Shown one piece after another: positions 26,217 to 35,197 of a DNA stretch of 64,000 bases. Source of the DNA: UBA3951 sp050952125. GTDB lineage: Bacteria; Bacillota; Sulfobacillia; Fermentithermobacillales; Fermentithermobacillaceae. The position numbers and the translations under genes were made by a program. Numbering within the stretch: the stretch's first letter is position 1; the number at the start of each line of letters is the position of its first letter. Location of the stretch: NCBI GenBank assembly GCA_050952125.1, contig JBMNKK010000003.1, positions 496,001-560,000 on the forward strand, given 5' to 3'. The notes below the pieces were generated by a model. That model was not told the DNA's origin and did not search any database. It saw nothing but the letters and a program-made list of their open reading frames with translations.

Positions 26217-26840
26217 TTGACCGATCTCAGCGGTAGGACCCTTAAGATGCTCGAAGAGCAGCTGGGTATGGAGGAAAGGATCGCAGACACCTACTCCTAC
26301 TACTCGTCGCAAGCGGGGAACCCCGCGCTCAGCACCATGCTCAATCAGTTCGTGCGCGAGAAAGCGCGCGAAATGGAAGCCCTGCGCGGTCTCATCGGAG
26401 AGAGAGGCAAGAGGACCGATGCATTCGAAGAGCAGGTCTATCAGAACCAAGCAGGCGGGCCAAACCCGGGTGGATACCGGCCGGGAGGTACCGCGGGCAC
26501 GGAGACCATTGGGCCGCGCGCTCGCGGCAGGCGGGCCGGCGACAACCTCGGCTTCGAAGCCGCACAGCTGGAGTTCGGCTGGTATGAACCTGTTCGAGGG
26601 CCGGAGTCGACAGTCAAGGGCCAACCTCAGGCCGACGCCGTCAACGGCCACATCCCGTGGGTGACTTCAGACGACCATGCCATCATCCACGACGTCATGG
26701 CCAAGGAACGCCAGCTGGACGTTGGGTACTCCTCAATTGCCTGCGCGCTGCCGGAAGGAACCGCGCGGGACACCGTTCTCAAAATTAGGGAAGACATCCG
26801 CCACCGGATCGAAAGGATGGGCGAGGCAGCGCGCGGATAG
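26217..26840 (+). CDS. CotF-like ferritin-fold protein
   Basis: A second two-part helical protein resembling spore coat/ferritin-like proteins. N-terminal helices (LKMLEEQLGMEERIADTYSYYSSQ and MLNQFVREKAREMEALRGLIG) are followed by a Gly/Arg/Pro-rich linker (about 75-115) and a C-terminal pair (HAIIHDVMAKERQLDVGYSSIA and VLKIREDIRHRIERMGE). The layout parallels the CotF-like protein at 21232 but the sequences are distant. Frame opens at 26175; TTG 26217 is chosen because GAGGAG lies eight bases before it. It is 80 bp behind the metal ATPase on the same strand. Confidence 0.72.
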   Translation: MTDLSGRTLKMLEEQLGMEERIADTYSYYSSQAGNPALSTMLNQFVREKAREMEALRGLIGERGKRTDAFEEQVYQNQAGGPNPGGYRPGGTAGTETIGPRARGRRAGDNLGFEAAQLEFGWYEPVRGPESTVKGQPQADAVNGHIPWVTSDDHAIIHDVMAKERQLDVGYSSIACALPEGTARDTVLKIREDIRHRIERMGEAARG

Positions 26841-26847
26841 GCCTGCC

Positions 26848-27408
26848 TTAAGTAAGGGGCTGCTCGGAAGCACTCTTATCCGGGTCGACTTCCAGTTCCA
26901 TTATGTATCTGTCCCGGCCCTGGCCGTACAGATTCCGGCGTTCGTCAACGATCTTGAAGCCGTGCTTCTTGTAGAGGCCGATGGCAGGGGCGTTACTTGT
27001 GTCAACGGTAAGGCTCATCCTGCTGAAACCGTCTTCCCTAACCAATTCCAGTACCTTTTTCAGAAAGCGGGAACCCAGGCCTTTGCCCCGGTAATCAGCG
27101 CGGATCCCGAAGTCGGCCAGGTAGCATTTGTCGACCTCATCCCAGTCACGCATCAAGATGGCCAGGCCCGCCGAATGCCTCTTCTGGGCGTCCACTAGAA
27201 TCATCACGTTGCCGTGGTGGATGTGAGAGACCATGTACCACTCGCCCGCGGCTTCGCTTCCGAAAATGTCGCCTTCCAGCTGCATGAGGCGGTTCAGCCC
27301 GTCAAGACTGGCCTCCTCAAGCCGGAACACCGGAAAGCCCGGAAGGACCTCGATCACATGCTCGCCGTGAAGTCCGGGAACAGGACGCAGTTCAGTCCGC
27401 TCACGCAT
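26848..27408 (-). CDS. GNAT-family N-acetyltransferase
   Basis: An acetyltransferase (about 186 residues). YLADFGIRADYRGKGLGSRFLKKVLELV contains the acetyl-CoA-binding R-x-K-G-L-G loop, and SLTVDTSNAPAIGLYKKHGFKIVDERR is the conserved C-terminal strand-helix. The N-terminal 60 residues are extra and unassigned. ATG 27408 follows GGTGG; an in-frame start also exists at 27429. Substrate unknown. It converges with the CotF-like gene (7 bp gap) and lies downstream of the C39-like lipoprotein gene but past a hairpin, so it is probably separately expressed. Confidence 0.87.
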   Translation of the reverse strand: MRERTELRPVPGLHGEHVIEVLPGFPVFRLEEASLDGLNRLMQLEGDIFGSEAAGEWYMVSHIHHGNVMILVDAQKRHSAGLAILMRDWDEVDKCYLADFGIRADYRGKGLGSRFLKKVLELVREDGFSRMSLTVDTSNAPAIGLYKKHGFKIVDERRNLYGQGRDRYIMELEVDPDKSASEQPLT

Positions 27409-27525
27409 TTGAACGCCACCTTTCGGCACTTACCGATCGCGATCATCAATGGTTATCATGGCTCGGTTTCTTCCCGCCAAACCGGTGGTGTTTCTTCATT
27501 CGCCTTTGGCGCGTCCAAAATCGCA

Positions 27526-27548
27526 GCGGGCGGCTTGCCGCCGCCCGC
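27526..27548 (-). terminator. Terminator of the C39-like lipoprotein gene
   Basis: GCGGGCGGC (27526-27534) and GCCGCCCGC (27540-27548) form a perfect 9-bp GC-rich stem with a 5-base loop. On the minus strand it is followed by TGCGATTTTGG, a short T run. It is 44 bp after the stop at 27592. Confidence 0.7.
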
Positions 27549-27591
27549 CTCCCCTGCTTTCTGGTGATCCCCGAGTTCCTCGCCCAGCCAG

Positions 27592-29205
27592 CTACTGCTT
27601 CCAGTTGATTTCCGCCTGATAGGTCCGCTTATCCATATCGAAGAACCAGAAGGTGTACATGCCCGGCGCGCTGTCGTCCTTGAACCACAGGAAATTCGAT
27701 TCCTTGAGAACAGCCTCCCTCGGGCTGAACGGCGTGGTTTTCTCGCCGTTGAACGAGACGACCGCGCTTCTTAGGTTCTTGGTGCTTAAGTCTACCGGGT
27801 TTCCGTCGACCCTAAGTTCATATTTCTGGTATCCTCCGGATGGGTCGTCCACCGCGACAAGCTCCCCTTGGATTGGAGTGCCCACACAGGCCTGAGCGGC
27901 TTCACTCTCGTCAAATCGCAGGACATACATAACCTTCTTCACCCACGCCTCGAAGAACTGGTCTGCGGGGTAAAGGCGCCGCACTTCCTCATTGTTGGCG
28001 GCCGCAGGATCGTTGACGATGACGTACTCGCTACCGTCCTTCCAGGTAAAGCCTCGTACGAGGACCAGATGCCCCGCCGTGTAGTTGATCGGGACTCCCT
28101 CAACCTCGGGCTCAGTGCGGCCTTCATAGCCCGGTTTCCTGTACTTGACGCTCACGACTACCGGATTGCCGTTGTTGATCTCGTGCTTTACGGCATACCA
28201 AGGGTCCCCGCCCTCTGCGGGAGTGCCGTATTCGACATACGCGGTGAGGCCGTGAGCCGCGGCGTACGCCGTGTTGAAAGGCCAATTCCCGAACATATCC
28301 GCCTGGTAGTCGCGCACGCCCCAGGCAGCCTCTTCCGGCGAAATGTCTATCCCGTGGTACCCGAGCACCATCGCGATACTTGTGGGGCTACAGATTGAGC
28401 TCGCGATCTTCGCATACCGCACCTGCTGAGAATATGTGGGGACATCCAGATCCTTATCCAGCTTCGAGAGATTCGGTGCCCCTTCGGCATAGATCTTCGG
28501 TATCTCCTGCCCGGGCAGCGTGTTCCTGATCGTCGATGCTACCAGGAGGACTCTAGGACCTGCCTCGGGAGTCACGGACCCTCCCTCGGGGGCGTGAAGG
28601 GTGATCCTGTATTGGAACTTATCGGCTGTCTCTCCCGAATTCCCAATGACGATGAGCTCATCCGTCGCGACTTTGGCAATGCCGTCCGATGTCTCGGCAG
28701 ATAGGCCGGATCCGGCAAGCTTCTTCACCCCGTCTTGCCCGACGAATGTCGACGTGCTCCACCTGCCCCACGAGAGCCAGTTCGACCACTGTTTGCTCTC
28801 AGTTCCGGCGTGGATCCGCCCCTCGATCTCAATGTACGTACCCTGAGGCGTATCCGCATTCCAGGAGAGGATCATGTATTCAAACGGCTTGGTGTTCACT
28901 ACCGGCGACGTATAAGTGCCGGAACCTACACCTTCTTGGAGGGCGAGCGCCCCGTTGCCGAATGAAACCGCACGAGTCCCGTCATGAGTACCGAGCTCGA
29001 AATCGCTCACACTGGTGAATATGGCTGTGTTGCTCTCCACAGAAACTGCATCCTCCTTCGGCGGATCTCCTACCGTCGCCGCGGAGGGGTCCGGAACGCC
29101 AGGTTCGGCTGAACATCCCGACAGCAGAATCGCGAACCAGAGTACAGCCCAGAGAGCTACTATCCCTACTCCCCGGCGCAGCGAAACCTTGACTTCACCT
29201 CTCAC
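27592..29205 (-). CDS. C39-like peptidase lipoprotein
   Basis: A secreted, lipid-anchored protein. A signal peptide ends in LLSGCS (lipobox Cys49 counted from the furthest upstream start, 29259). A middle beta-rich region (about 75-245) carries jelly-roll-like sequence. The catalytic domain of the peptidase C39_2 type has SSICSPTSIAMVLGYHG (Cys290), TAGHLVLVRGF (His) and VNDPAA (Asp/Asn), the papain-like triad. About 110 C-terminal residues resemble a beta-sandwich (VSFNGEKTTPFSPREAV). GTG 29205 (or 29211) fits GAGAGGAG best. Likely a cell-surface cysteine peptidase or amidase; target unknown. Confidence 0.85.
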   Translation of the reverse strand: MRGEVKVSLRRGVGIVALWAVLWFAILLSGCSAEPGVPDPSAATVGDPPKEDAVSVESNTAIFTSVSDFELGTHDGTRAVSFGNGALALQEGVGSGTYTSPVVNTKPFEYMILSWNADTPQGTYIEIEGRIHAGTESKQWSNWLSWGRWSTSTFVGQDGVKKLAGSGLSAETSDGIAKVATDELIVIGNSGETADKFQYRITLHAPEGGSVTPEAGPRVLLVASTIRNTLPGQEIPKIYAEGAPNLSKLDKDLDVPTYSQQVRYAKIASSICSPTSIAMVLGYHGIDISPEEAAWGVRDYQADMFGNWPFNTAYAAAHGLTAYVEYGTPAEGGDPWYAVKHEINNGNPVVVSVKYRKPGYEGRTEPEVEGVPINYTAGHLVLVRGFTWKDGSEYVIVNDPAAANNEEVRRLYPADQFFEAWVKKVMYVLRFDESEAAQACVGTPIQGELVAVDDPSGGYQKYELRVDGNPVDLSTKNLRSAVVSFNGEKTTPFSPREAVLKESNFLWFKDDSAPGMYTFWFFDMDKRTYQAEINWKQ

Positions 29206-29336
29206 GGCCACAGCACTCCTCTCGACATCCCCCCGACCGGACAGGGCGGAGCTATTCACACACTATTCGGGCTTGCGTTTCGCATTTCCTACTGCCGGTG
29301 GCGGCGCAGCAACGGTGACACAGAGCAATCGAGGAG

Positions 29337-30698
29337 CTAGTTGCCTACTCCATACTGCTTGCTCACGATATCCCACAGGCCTATTCGCCTGAGGATTGAT
29401 CCCGGGACCAGCATACTGATCTGAACGACGCCGGGAAGGCGCCCTATCTCCACCTGCCCGGTGATAGTGCAGCGATTCCGCACTTCAGGCAGGGGCAAAT
29501 CGGTGATCTTTGCCATTCGCTGAAGCCCGTTCTCTGTAGCCGCATTGATGTTTCTGCCGGTACCGATGACCTGGATAGGAAGAGACCTCTCCTCCAAAGG
29601 AAACCCGTGCTCTGCAGCAATAGCTTCAGCTCTTGTCAAAACCTCAAGTGTCCTCGGCTTAACTATTGCCGGAAGGTCGCCGGAAACGGGCAAGAGGATC
29701 GGTCCGTCCAGGTTAAGGTCCGTTTCCGAGCGTTTCAGGAGCTGAACCTCAAAGACCACTTCCGCCGAGACATCGGCCGTGTGGCCTGCAAGCTCCCCGT
29801 CTCCCATCATTGCGTGGACGTCCCCTACGTATATTCCCGCTCCCTTCACTTTCACCGGTGCGATGATTACGGCTCCCTCAACGACTTCGTTGACGTCCAT
29901 ATGGCCGTCGGTTAACGCTGGAAGATCCATGGCTTCAATGGCATATCTATGAGGAGCGCCCACAAGCGAAACTGCAGAATCGCCCGCGTTGCTCGATGAA
30001 GGCACGGCGACAGCCGGGCACGTGCCGATGTTGCCGATCATTGGACGCAGCGGCGTAACTACTCCGGGCATCTCGCCCCGGGCGAAGACGTTCGCCGAGT
30101 ATTGCCGTGAGCGGGGAGGCAGCGCGCTGTACTCGGCCGCCTTACCTGCTATCTCTGCGGCAACCTCGGGCGGAACGGTTACAGCCACGGTCCGGGCATC
30201 ATCCATCAGGACGGTGTACGTGCTGCCAAAGCGAAACGGCTTGACTACAGTCCCGCATTTATCGCATATGATCGCATCTTCCCCTACACCCTCAAGGTGC
30301 GTAGCGGGATTCACCGTGCCGCACCCCGGACACGTCGCTGCAATGGACGCGCTTCCGATATAGTGGCCTTCCTGAGGCTCGTCAGTCCCTGAGGTTGTTG
30401 CTCGCGACAGGACGGTTATCTTCTTTATGCTAATGACGACAGCGTCGCCAACCTCAGCCCCCTCAACGGCTACGGGCTTGGTCACCTCATGGCCACTGGG
30501 GTAGTCCGGAGTCATCATCGGGCCCCAGCACCCGGGACTCACTGTAGCAATAACGGTTCCGCCGTTCTTGACGGGGCCGGCAAAGGGCTCCGACGGATCG
30601 AGTACCCAAACCATATCCGAAGTACGATGGATATCACTTGCTGCCGTGCGGCCGGCTGCCCTTCTTTCGGGCGCCTTTCTCTCAGGAGTTCTTCTCAC
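29337..30698 (-). CDS. Acetamidase/formamidase-family protein with inserted zinc ribbon
   Basis: A protein of 453 residues related to FmdA/AmdA amidases, which release ammonia from formamide, acetamide or related amides. Family blocks: PFAGPV (about 39-44), GCWGPMMTPDYPSGHEV, GDVHAMMGDGELAGHTADVSAEV and the mid-region NIGTCPAVAVP. A compact Cys4 zinc ribbon is inserted: CPGC (123-126) and CDKC (145-148). GTG 30698 has GGGAGG eight bases upstream. It is 43 bp downstream of the DUF4932-like gene and probably in its operon. No urease or amide-uptake genes are adjacent. Confidence 0.85.
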   Translation of the reverse strand: MRRTPERKAPERRAAGRTAASDIHRTSDMVWVLDPSEPFAGPVKNGGTVIATVSPGCWGPMMTPDYPSGHEVTKPVAVEGAEVGDAVVISIKKITVLSRATTSGTDEPQEGHYIGSASIAATCPGCGTVNPATHLEGVGEDAIICDKCGTVVKPFRFGSTYTVLMDDARTVAVTVPPEVAAEIAGKAAEYSALPPRSRQYSANVFARGEMPGVVTPLRPMIGNIGTCPAVAVPSSSNAGDSAVSLVGAPHRYAIEAMDLPALTDGHMDVNEVVEGAVIIAPVKVKGAGIYVGDVHAMMGDGELAGHTADVSAEVVFEVQLLKRSETDLNLDGPILLPVSGDLPAIVKPRTLEVLTRAEAIAAEHGFPLEERSLPIQVIGTGRNINAATENGLQRMAKITDLPLPEVRNRCTITGQVEIGRLPGVVQISMLVPGSILRRIGLWDIVSKQYGVGN

Positions 30699-30740
30699 TG
30701 TGATTCCTCCCGCTTGCGGTTTGGAGTCACTTCGATACGG

Positions 30741-32030
30741 TCATGGAAGATCCTTCCTGGGCTCCTCAACCTGCTCGCTTTCTCGCGTGGCTTCGATAAG
30801 GCGACGGCGATGTCTTGTAGCAATCAATGAAAAGGCAATGAGCAAAGCCGCCCCAACCCAAATAGCCGTGAGGAATGCCGGCCTCTCTGACTCCACCTTC
30901 TCGGCTTCGTGAGCCAAACGCTCCAGCAAGACCGGAACAAAGTCGGTGAACCTAGAGTAATCGTCTCTGTTGGCTGCGTAGTCCTCGAGCTGCTCAACGA
31001 CGAAGGAAGTCAAGTAGAAGTGTCTCGCCTCATCGCGCTCAATCGAAGCTCTCTTGTGTTCCTCGCTGTACAGCTCTCCCTCCGCAATGGCTTGAACTGC
31101 CCTGATGACCTGCTCGTTAAGGAATGTCTCGACCGACGTGTACGCCATCTGCTTCATCTCAGATTCCACTTTCCGGAATAAGGGCTGTACTTGCGACAAC
31201 TCGGAAGCGAACGGCGCAAAGGCCGGGTTAATAAACGAATGCCCGATCTCGTGTATGGACAGCCGCTCAAGGTTGCCCGGGGGACCAAAACTCGGTTCTC
31301 CCGTCGTCGGGTAGGCAGACGCGACGTTATAGGAGACCTTCCTGCCGGTCGCGGGGTCAAGTATGCCGGGCCCGTAGTTGTGATAAAAGGTTCCGGGGCA
31401 GAGAATTATGTGATACTCGTCGCCGGCCGCCATTCCGGTGAAGTCTTCCCACCATGTCACCACTTTCGCGAGGTCTGTTGACTCCTCCAGCCCGGCGATC
31501 CACTCTTCATACTTGGGCTTCCACTCTTCAAAGAAGCTCAGGAAATCCGACTCGGCAGCCAGATCCTTAAGCGCCAACCTGAAGGCCTCAAGTTTCTCCC
31601 TTCCCCGCGCTCTGCCGGTGAGGTAATCGCAGTATTCCAGCTCCAGTTCGAGTTCCGGCAAGGGTCCCAGGTGAAGCGCAAAACGCGCCGGAGCATCGTA
31701 CGCAAAGCCCAGGTCAAGGAGCTCCTGACAGACCTTCACCGCGCGGTGCTCCTTGTACGGCTTCATGAACTCCAGAACTGCGTGGTAGTAATAGTTGCCT
31801 TCGGAATCGCGAGGTGCGGTTTGCTTAAGCCAACTGGTCTGTGTCTGCACGGCGACTAAGAGCTCCATCTGAGGCAGGATGGTGATACTGTATCGCTCGC
31901 GGTCGGCCGCGGAAGCCTCACCGCCACAAGGCGCATAGGCGCCCGCAAAGCCGACCAGAATCGCCAGTGCGAGGAACATAGCTTTCCTTCCTGCACGCTC
32001 TCTCACCTCAACACCGCGTCTCATGATCAT
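30741..32030 (-). CDS. DUF4932-like secreted, membrane-anchored putative metallopeptidase
   Basis: The product resembles DUF4932 proteins, which carry an HExxH zinc motif. Here LSIHEIGHSFINP (about residues 257-269) provides it. An N-terminal signal sequence (FLALAILVGFAGAYA) and a C-terminal transmembrane helix (about 390-410, before the RHRRRL stop-transfer) make it an extracytoplasmic protein anchored at the C-terminus. Glutamate- and tryptophan-rich helical stretches surround the active site. Start is ambiguous: ATG 32030, ATG 32024, or an ATG 17-18 codons in that has AGGAAGG six bases upstream. It precedes the formamidase gene by 42 bp. Confidence 0.75.
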   Translation of the reverse strand: MIMRRGVEVRERAGRKAMFLALAILVGFAGAYAPCGGEASAADRERYSITILPQMELLVAVQTQTSWLKQTAPRDSEGNYYYHAVLEFMKPYKEHRAVKVCQELLDLGFAYDAPARFALHLGPLPELELELEYCDYLTGRARGREKLEAFRLALKDLAAESDFLSFFEEWKPKYEEWIAGLEESTDLAKVVTWWEDFTGMAAGDEYHIILCPGTFYHNYGPGILDPATGRKVSYNVASAYPTTGEPSFGPPGNLERLSIHEIGHSFINPAFAPFASELSQVQPLFRKVESEMKQMAYTSVETFLNEQVIRAVQAIAEGELYSEEHKRASIERDEARHFYLTSFVVEQLEDYAANRDDYSRFTDFVPVLLERLAHEAEKVESERPAFLTAIWVGAALLIAFSLIATRHRRRLIEATRESEQVEEPRKDLP

Positions 32031-32153
32031 GCCCCATTTCTCAAGAAGGAAGAACCGGGTGAACCGGCAAACTGTCTTGCAGAGACGGTATTTGTCCGAC
32101 GCGGCAGCAATTCCTCCTCACGATCGGCACGCAGACGTGTAGCAGTTGAAAAG

Positions 32154-32192
32154 AACAAGGGCTATTCTGCCGTCAGCAGGATAGCCCTTGTT
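32154..32192 (-). terminator. Strong terminator of the DUF885/amidohydrolase operon
   Basis: AACAAGGGCTATTCTGC (32154-32170) pairs with the arm 32176-32192 over 17 bp with one G-T pair and a 5-base loop. On the minus strand it is followed by CTTTTC. It ends the run of minus-strand genes reaching from about 38395 to 32213. Confidence 0.88.
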
Positions 32193-32212
32193 TCACGCGT
32201 TGTTGCTTTACC

Positions 32213-33766
32213 TTATCCCTTTAGCGGGTTGAAGGCTCTAAGCTGGGCCTTCTTCTCAGGCGTGAGAGCGAGTATGTTCTCTAGAGTGCCGAGAGCCACG
32301 TGGCCGTAGCTGAAGGTCTCATTGGTGAACTCCTTCATCTCTCTGCCGGACTTCCGGTACAGCTCCTCTATGAAACGCATTCCGGTGTAGTAGGAAATCC
32401 CGTCTGCCGGCCTCATCATGTGAGCCCGCGTCTGCGCCACCGCGCTGTACTCGGTGCAGTTGAGGTTGGTGATGTAATTGTCGATAACCTCTTGCACGGG
32501 TTTCCGGTGGTAGTAAAGGTCGACCTCAACCTTGACCCGCGTCGAGCAGTACCAGCCTCTCTTGGCCGCTTCGAGCCGCGAAACGGGATCCTTAAAGTAC
32601 GGCATCATGAGGTACTCTGACCTGTGCGCGAGGCCTTCGTCCAGACTGCGCGACATAAACAGCCCCAGCTTGAACGTATTGGGCAGCTGAGACTGGCCGG
32701 ATTTCACTCCGTGCGCGTGGTGTCCCGGGTACACCTCGTGAGCGAGAGTCTCTTCGATCATCGCTCTCGTGAAGGCAGGTATGTTCTCAGGGTTAATGCA
32801 GACCACTCCGCCCATGTACATGAAGGTCGGGCATACCATCCTCCAGGTCTCCGGAATGTCCCCAACATCGCACATTTCGTCATCGGGAAGGTCAATGAAG
32901 TTAAGAGACGCCGTCCTCACGTCCTTGAGTATCCGCCGCATGTCGGCGTAGATCTCATCGGCTGTGGAGTAGCCCGGCGTCCCGTTGTTCAAGAGGTCGT
33001 AAGCATCCCTGCTCGGATCTATCTCCTTAGCGACCTTGAAGAACTCCTTCTTCCTCATCTCCACGTCGTCCTGATACCAGGAGAGGATGTAGTCGAGCGG
33101 GGCCTGCATACCCTTCTCAACCGAGAAGTCAAATGGGATATCCACAGGCTGCAGTGTGGCCAGCGGTAGCGACTTCACCATACCTTCGATTTCGTGAGCG
33201 GCAGCCGTGGCCATGGCACCGTTCTTTTCGGCGTCGCTCTTCATGCCCTCGCTGTCGCCGTGCTCTTTGATGAAGGCCACTACCTTGGCGATGTTCCCGA
33301 ACGTGGGAGGCAGGAGGTCGGCCACCTGGCTTCGCCCAAGGTCTGTGCAGCGCTCAAGTATCCCTTTGACCCCTGCCAACACGGCAGGCGCCTTCGCCAA
33401 GCGAGACGCGAGAAGAGCCGCTCTCTCCTGTTTGGGCCGCGGGTCAAACGCCCGGGTCAGGCTGTCGAAGCTGGCAGATAGCCTAGTGATGTACTCGTAC
33501 GGCATCTTGGAGTTGCACTCTATCGAGAACTCCAGAGACTCGAGTACCGCGGTAAAGTGGTCGCGCCAGAATGCATCGGCGATGCGAGCGACTTCGCCCT
33601 TCTTCGCCGCCACCTCCCCGCGAAACCTAGCCAGGTTTTCCGCCGAGGGCACGAACAGAGTGTCTTTATGCCAGGCGCCTCCAAGATACTCGGATACAAG
33701 CTTGGCAACTTCCAGATCGATCTTGCGGGCATCTCGCAGTTCCTCTTCAGTCCACATGCTTGCCAA
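32213..33766 (-). CDS. DUF885 metallopeptidase-like protein, copy 1
   Basis: A 517-residue cytosolic protein of the DUF885 family, putative zinc peptidases. LAHEVYPGHHAHG is the active-site HExxxGHH motif, and the domain's downstream YHRKPVQEVIDNYITNL and ARAHM..YY-type block (RAHMMRPADGISYYTG) are present. It is a close sister of copy 2 (35198-36742): shared KGMQAPLDYILSWY, PETWRM..P.FMYMGG and LRSDYLxxP-like regions. Start TTG 33766 (GGAGG eight bases upstream) aligns exactly with the paralogue's ATG: (M)ASMWTEEEL against MASNAWSEQEL. No signal peptide. Last gene before a strong terminator. Confidence 0.85.
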   Translation of the reverse strand: MASMWTEEELRDARKIDLEVAKLVSEYLGGAWHKDTLFVPSAENLARFRGEVAAKKGEVARIADAFWRDHFTAVLESLEFSIECNSKMPYEYITRLSASFDSLTRAFDPRPKQERAALLASRLAKAPAVLAGVKGILERCTDLGRSQVADLLPPTFGNIAKVVAFIKEHGDSEGMKSDAEKNGAMATAAAHEIEGMVKSLPLATLQPVDIPFDFSVEKGMQAPLDYILSWYQDDVEMRKKEFFKVAKEIDPSRDAYDLLNNGTPGYSTADEIYADMRRILKDVRTASLNFIDLPDDEMCDVGDIPETWRMVCPTFMYMGGVVCINPENIPAFTRAMIEETLAHEVYPGHHAHGVKSGQSQLPNTFKLGLFMSRSLDEGLAHRSEYLMMPYFKDPVSRLEAAKRGWYCSTRVKVEVDLYYHRKPVQEVIDNYITNLNCTEYSAVAQTRAHMMRPADGISYYTGMRFIEELYRKSGREMKEFTNETFSYGHVALGTLENILALTPEKKAQLRAFNPLKG

Positions 33767-33823
33767 GAAAACCACCTCCGGTGCTTTTGTCAGTTGCAGT
33801 GAGCTACGCCTTAACTGCTGTAT

Positions 33824-35116
33824 CTACCACTTGCGGAAAGTACCGCCCTCGATCTCCATACCGCCGGGCAGAACATGGAACGGTTCCTGCTCGCTCCCCG
33901 GTATCTTGCTCCAAACCACGTGGCCCGCTCTTGATACCAAGGCTAGATTCCTGAGATCGGATATGTTCTCGTCCGGTCTGCCTTCGACTGCCAGTAAGTC
34001 AGCCTGCTTACCTTCGGCTAAAGACCCGGTCACATCGGCAACACCGCACAACAGAGCCGAGTTCAGGGTGGCCGCGTTAATCGCTTGGAGAGGCGTCATG
34101 CCCGCTTCCACAAGCAGTTCCACTTCCCGTACGGTAGCATTTGTGCCGTCCAGAGGATCGGACGGCAGAAGGTCGGTACCTACGGCGATCTTGACGCCCG
34201 CCGCAATGGCTCTCGAGATGCCTGCTTTGTGGTACTTGGCCGCCTCCCTTGCCTTGTCTACTTGATAAGCGGGGCTGCCGTGGGCCTCCAGGTAGCCGAA
34301 CGCGTGGGTGACGGCAAGGGTGGGAACAAGCCAGGTGCCCGCGTCCGCCATAAGGCGCGCAGTCTCTTCGCCTATGACGTACCCGTGCTCAATGCAGTCC
34401 ACTCCGAGGCGGACGGCGTCCTGAATCGGTTTGTCGCCTCCCGTATGAGACGTTACCTTCTTGCCCGCCATATGAGCCACGTCGACGACAGCGGCAACTT
34501 CATCATCTGTCATCTGTTTATCCGTGAAACCTTCGCCCGGCGTTCCGAGGCCGCCGGTCAGGCAGATCTTGACAAGGTCCGCTCCCTGTTTGATCTCATT
34601 TCTCGCAGCCTCCCTGAACTGGGCAACGCCGCTGCACTCGATGGAGCCGACGCTGTTGTATCCGTGACCTCCGTGAGCCAAGAGGATGCTCCCGGCGACG
34701 ACCAGCCTCGGGCCCCACAGCATCATCTTGTCGATAGCGTTTCTCACGGCAAGCTCCGCCCCGTGGGGACCTCCCACGCAGCGCATGGTGGTGACGCCGC
34801 AGCGCAGTCCTTCGGCCGCCCTCCTGTAGCTCATTAGGGTCCAGTAACCTGGGGAGTACGGGTCTAGCTTGTACGGCGTAAAGGGCAGTTTTAAGTCAAG
34901 ATGGGTGTGGCAGTTGAACAGCCCGGGCACGACGGTATAGCCTTTGAGGTCGATAACCTCGTCGTCGGGATCGGCGATAGGCGCCCCGGAGACACCTTCC
35001 GGCCCAAGATAGACTATCTCGCCCGTGGAACGCTCAATCGCTATGAGCACCCCCGTTAGGGCAGGGCTGCCAGTACCGTCGATCACGCGGCAGTCTTTCA
35101 AGAACATGCGGCTCAA
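33824..35116 (-). CDS. Amidohydrolase (imidazolonepropionase/prolidase-like)
   Basis: A metal-dependent amidohydrolase of about 430 residues. It has FNCHTHLDLK (metal-binding HxH), VKICLTGGLG (bridging lysine), TSHTGGD and EHGYVIGEE (metal histidines), and AVGTDLLPSD with the catalytic aspartate. Relatives cleave Xaa-Pro dipeptides or cyclic amides. TTG 35116 is chosen because AAAGGGATGATC lies eight bases before it; a GTG at 35143 sits inside a hairpin arm. It lies between two DUF885 genes, which suggests joint peptide degradation. Confidence 0.87.
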   Translation of the reverse strand: MSRMFLKDCRVIDGTGSPALTGVLIAIERSTGEIVYLGPEGVSGAPIADPDDEVIDLKGYTVVPGLFNCHTHLDLKLPFTPYKLDPYSPGYWTLMSYRRAAEGLRCGVTTMRCVGGPHGAELAVRNAIDKMMLWGPRLVVAGSILLAHGGHGYNSVGSIECSGVAQFREAARNEIKQGADLVKICLTGGLGTPGEGFTDKQMTDDEVAAVVDVAHMAGKKVTSHTGGDKPIQDAVRLGVDCIEHGYVIGEETARLMADAGTWLVPTLAVTHAFGYLEAHGSPAYQVDKAREAAKYHKAGISRAIAAGVKIAVGTDLLPSDPLDGTNATVREVELLVEAGMTPLQAINAATLNSALLCGVADVTGSLAEGKQADLLAVEGRPDENISDLRNLALVSRAGHVVWSKIPGSEQEPFHVLPGGMEIEGGTFRKW

Positions 35117-35137
35117 GAGATCATCCCTTTCTACAAG

Positions 35138-35176
35138 TTGCACCTAGGCCGGTATGCGTTCGCGGCCTAGGTGCAA
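35138..35176. other. Perfect 14-bp-stem hairpin between DUF885 copy 2 and the amidohydrolase gene
   Basis: TTGCACCTAGGCCG (35138-35151) and CGGCCTAGGTGCAA (35163-35176) pair perfectly, loop 11 bases. On the minus strand the following sequence is CTTGTAGAAAGGG, without a U run, so it is more likely an mRNA-stabilising or processing element than a terminator. It is placed just before the ribosome site of the amidohydrolase gene. Confidence 0.75.
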
Positions 35177-35197
35177 GTTCGGTACCGTTGCGTAATT

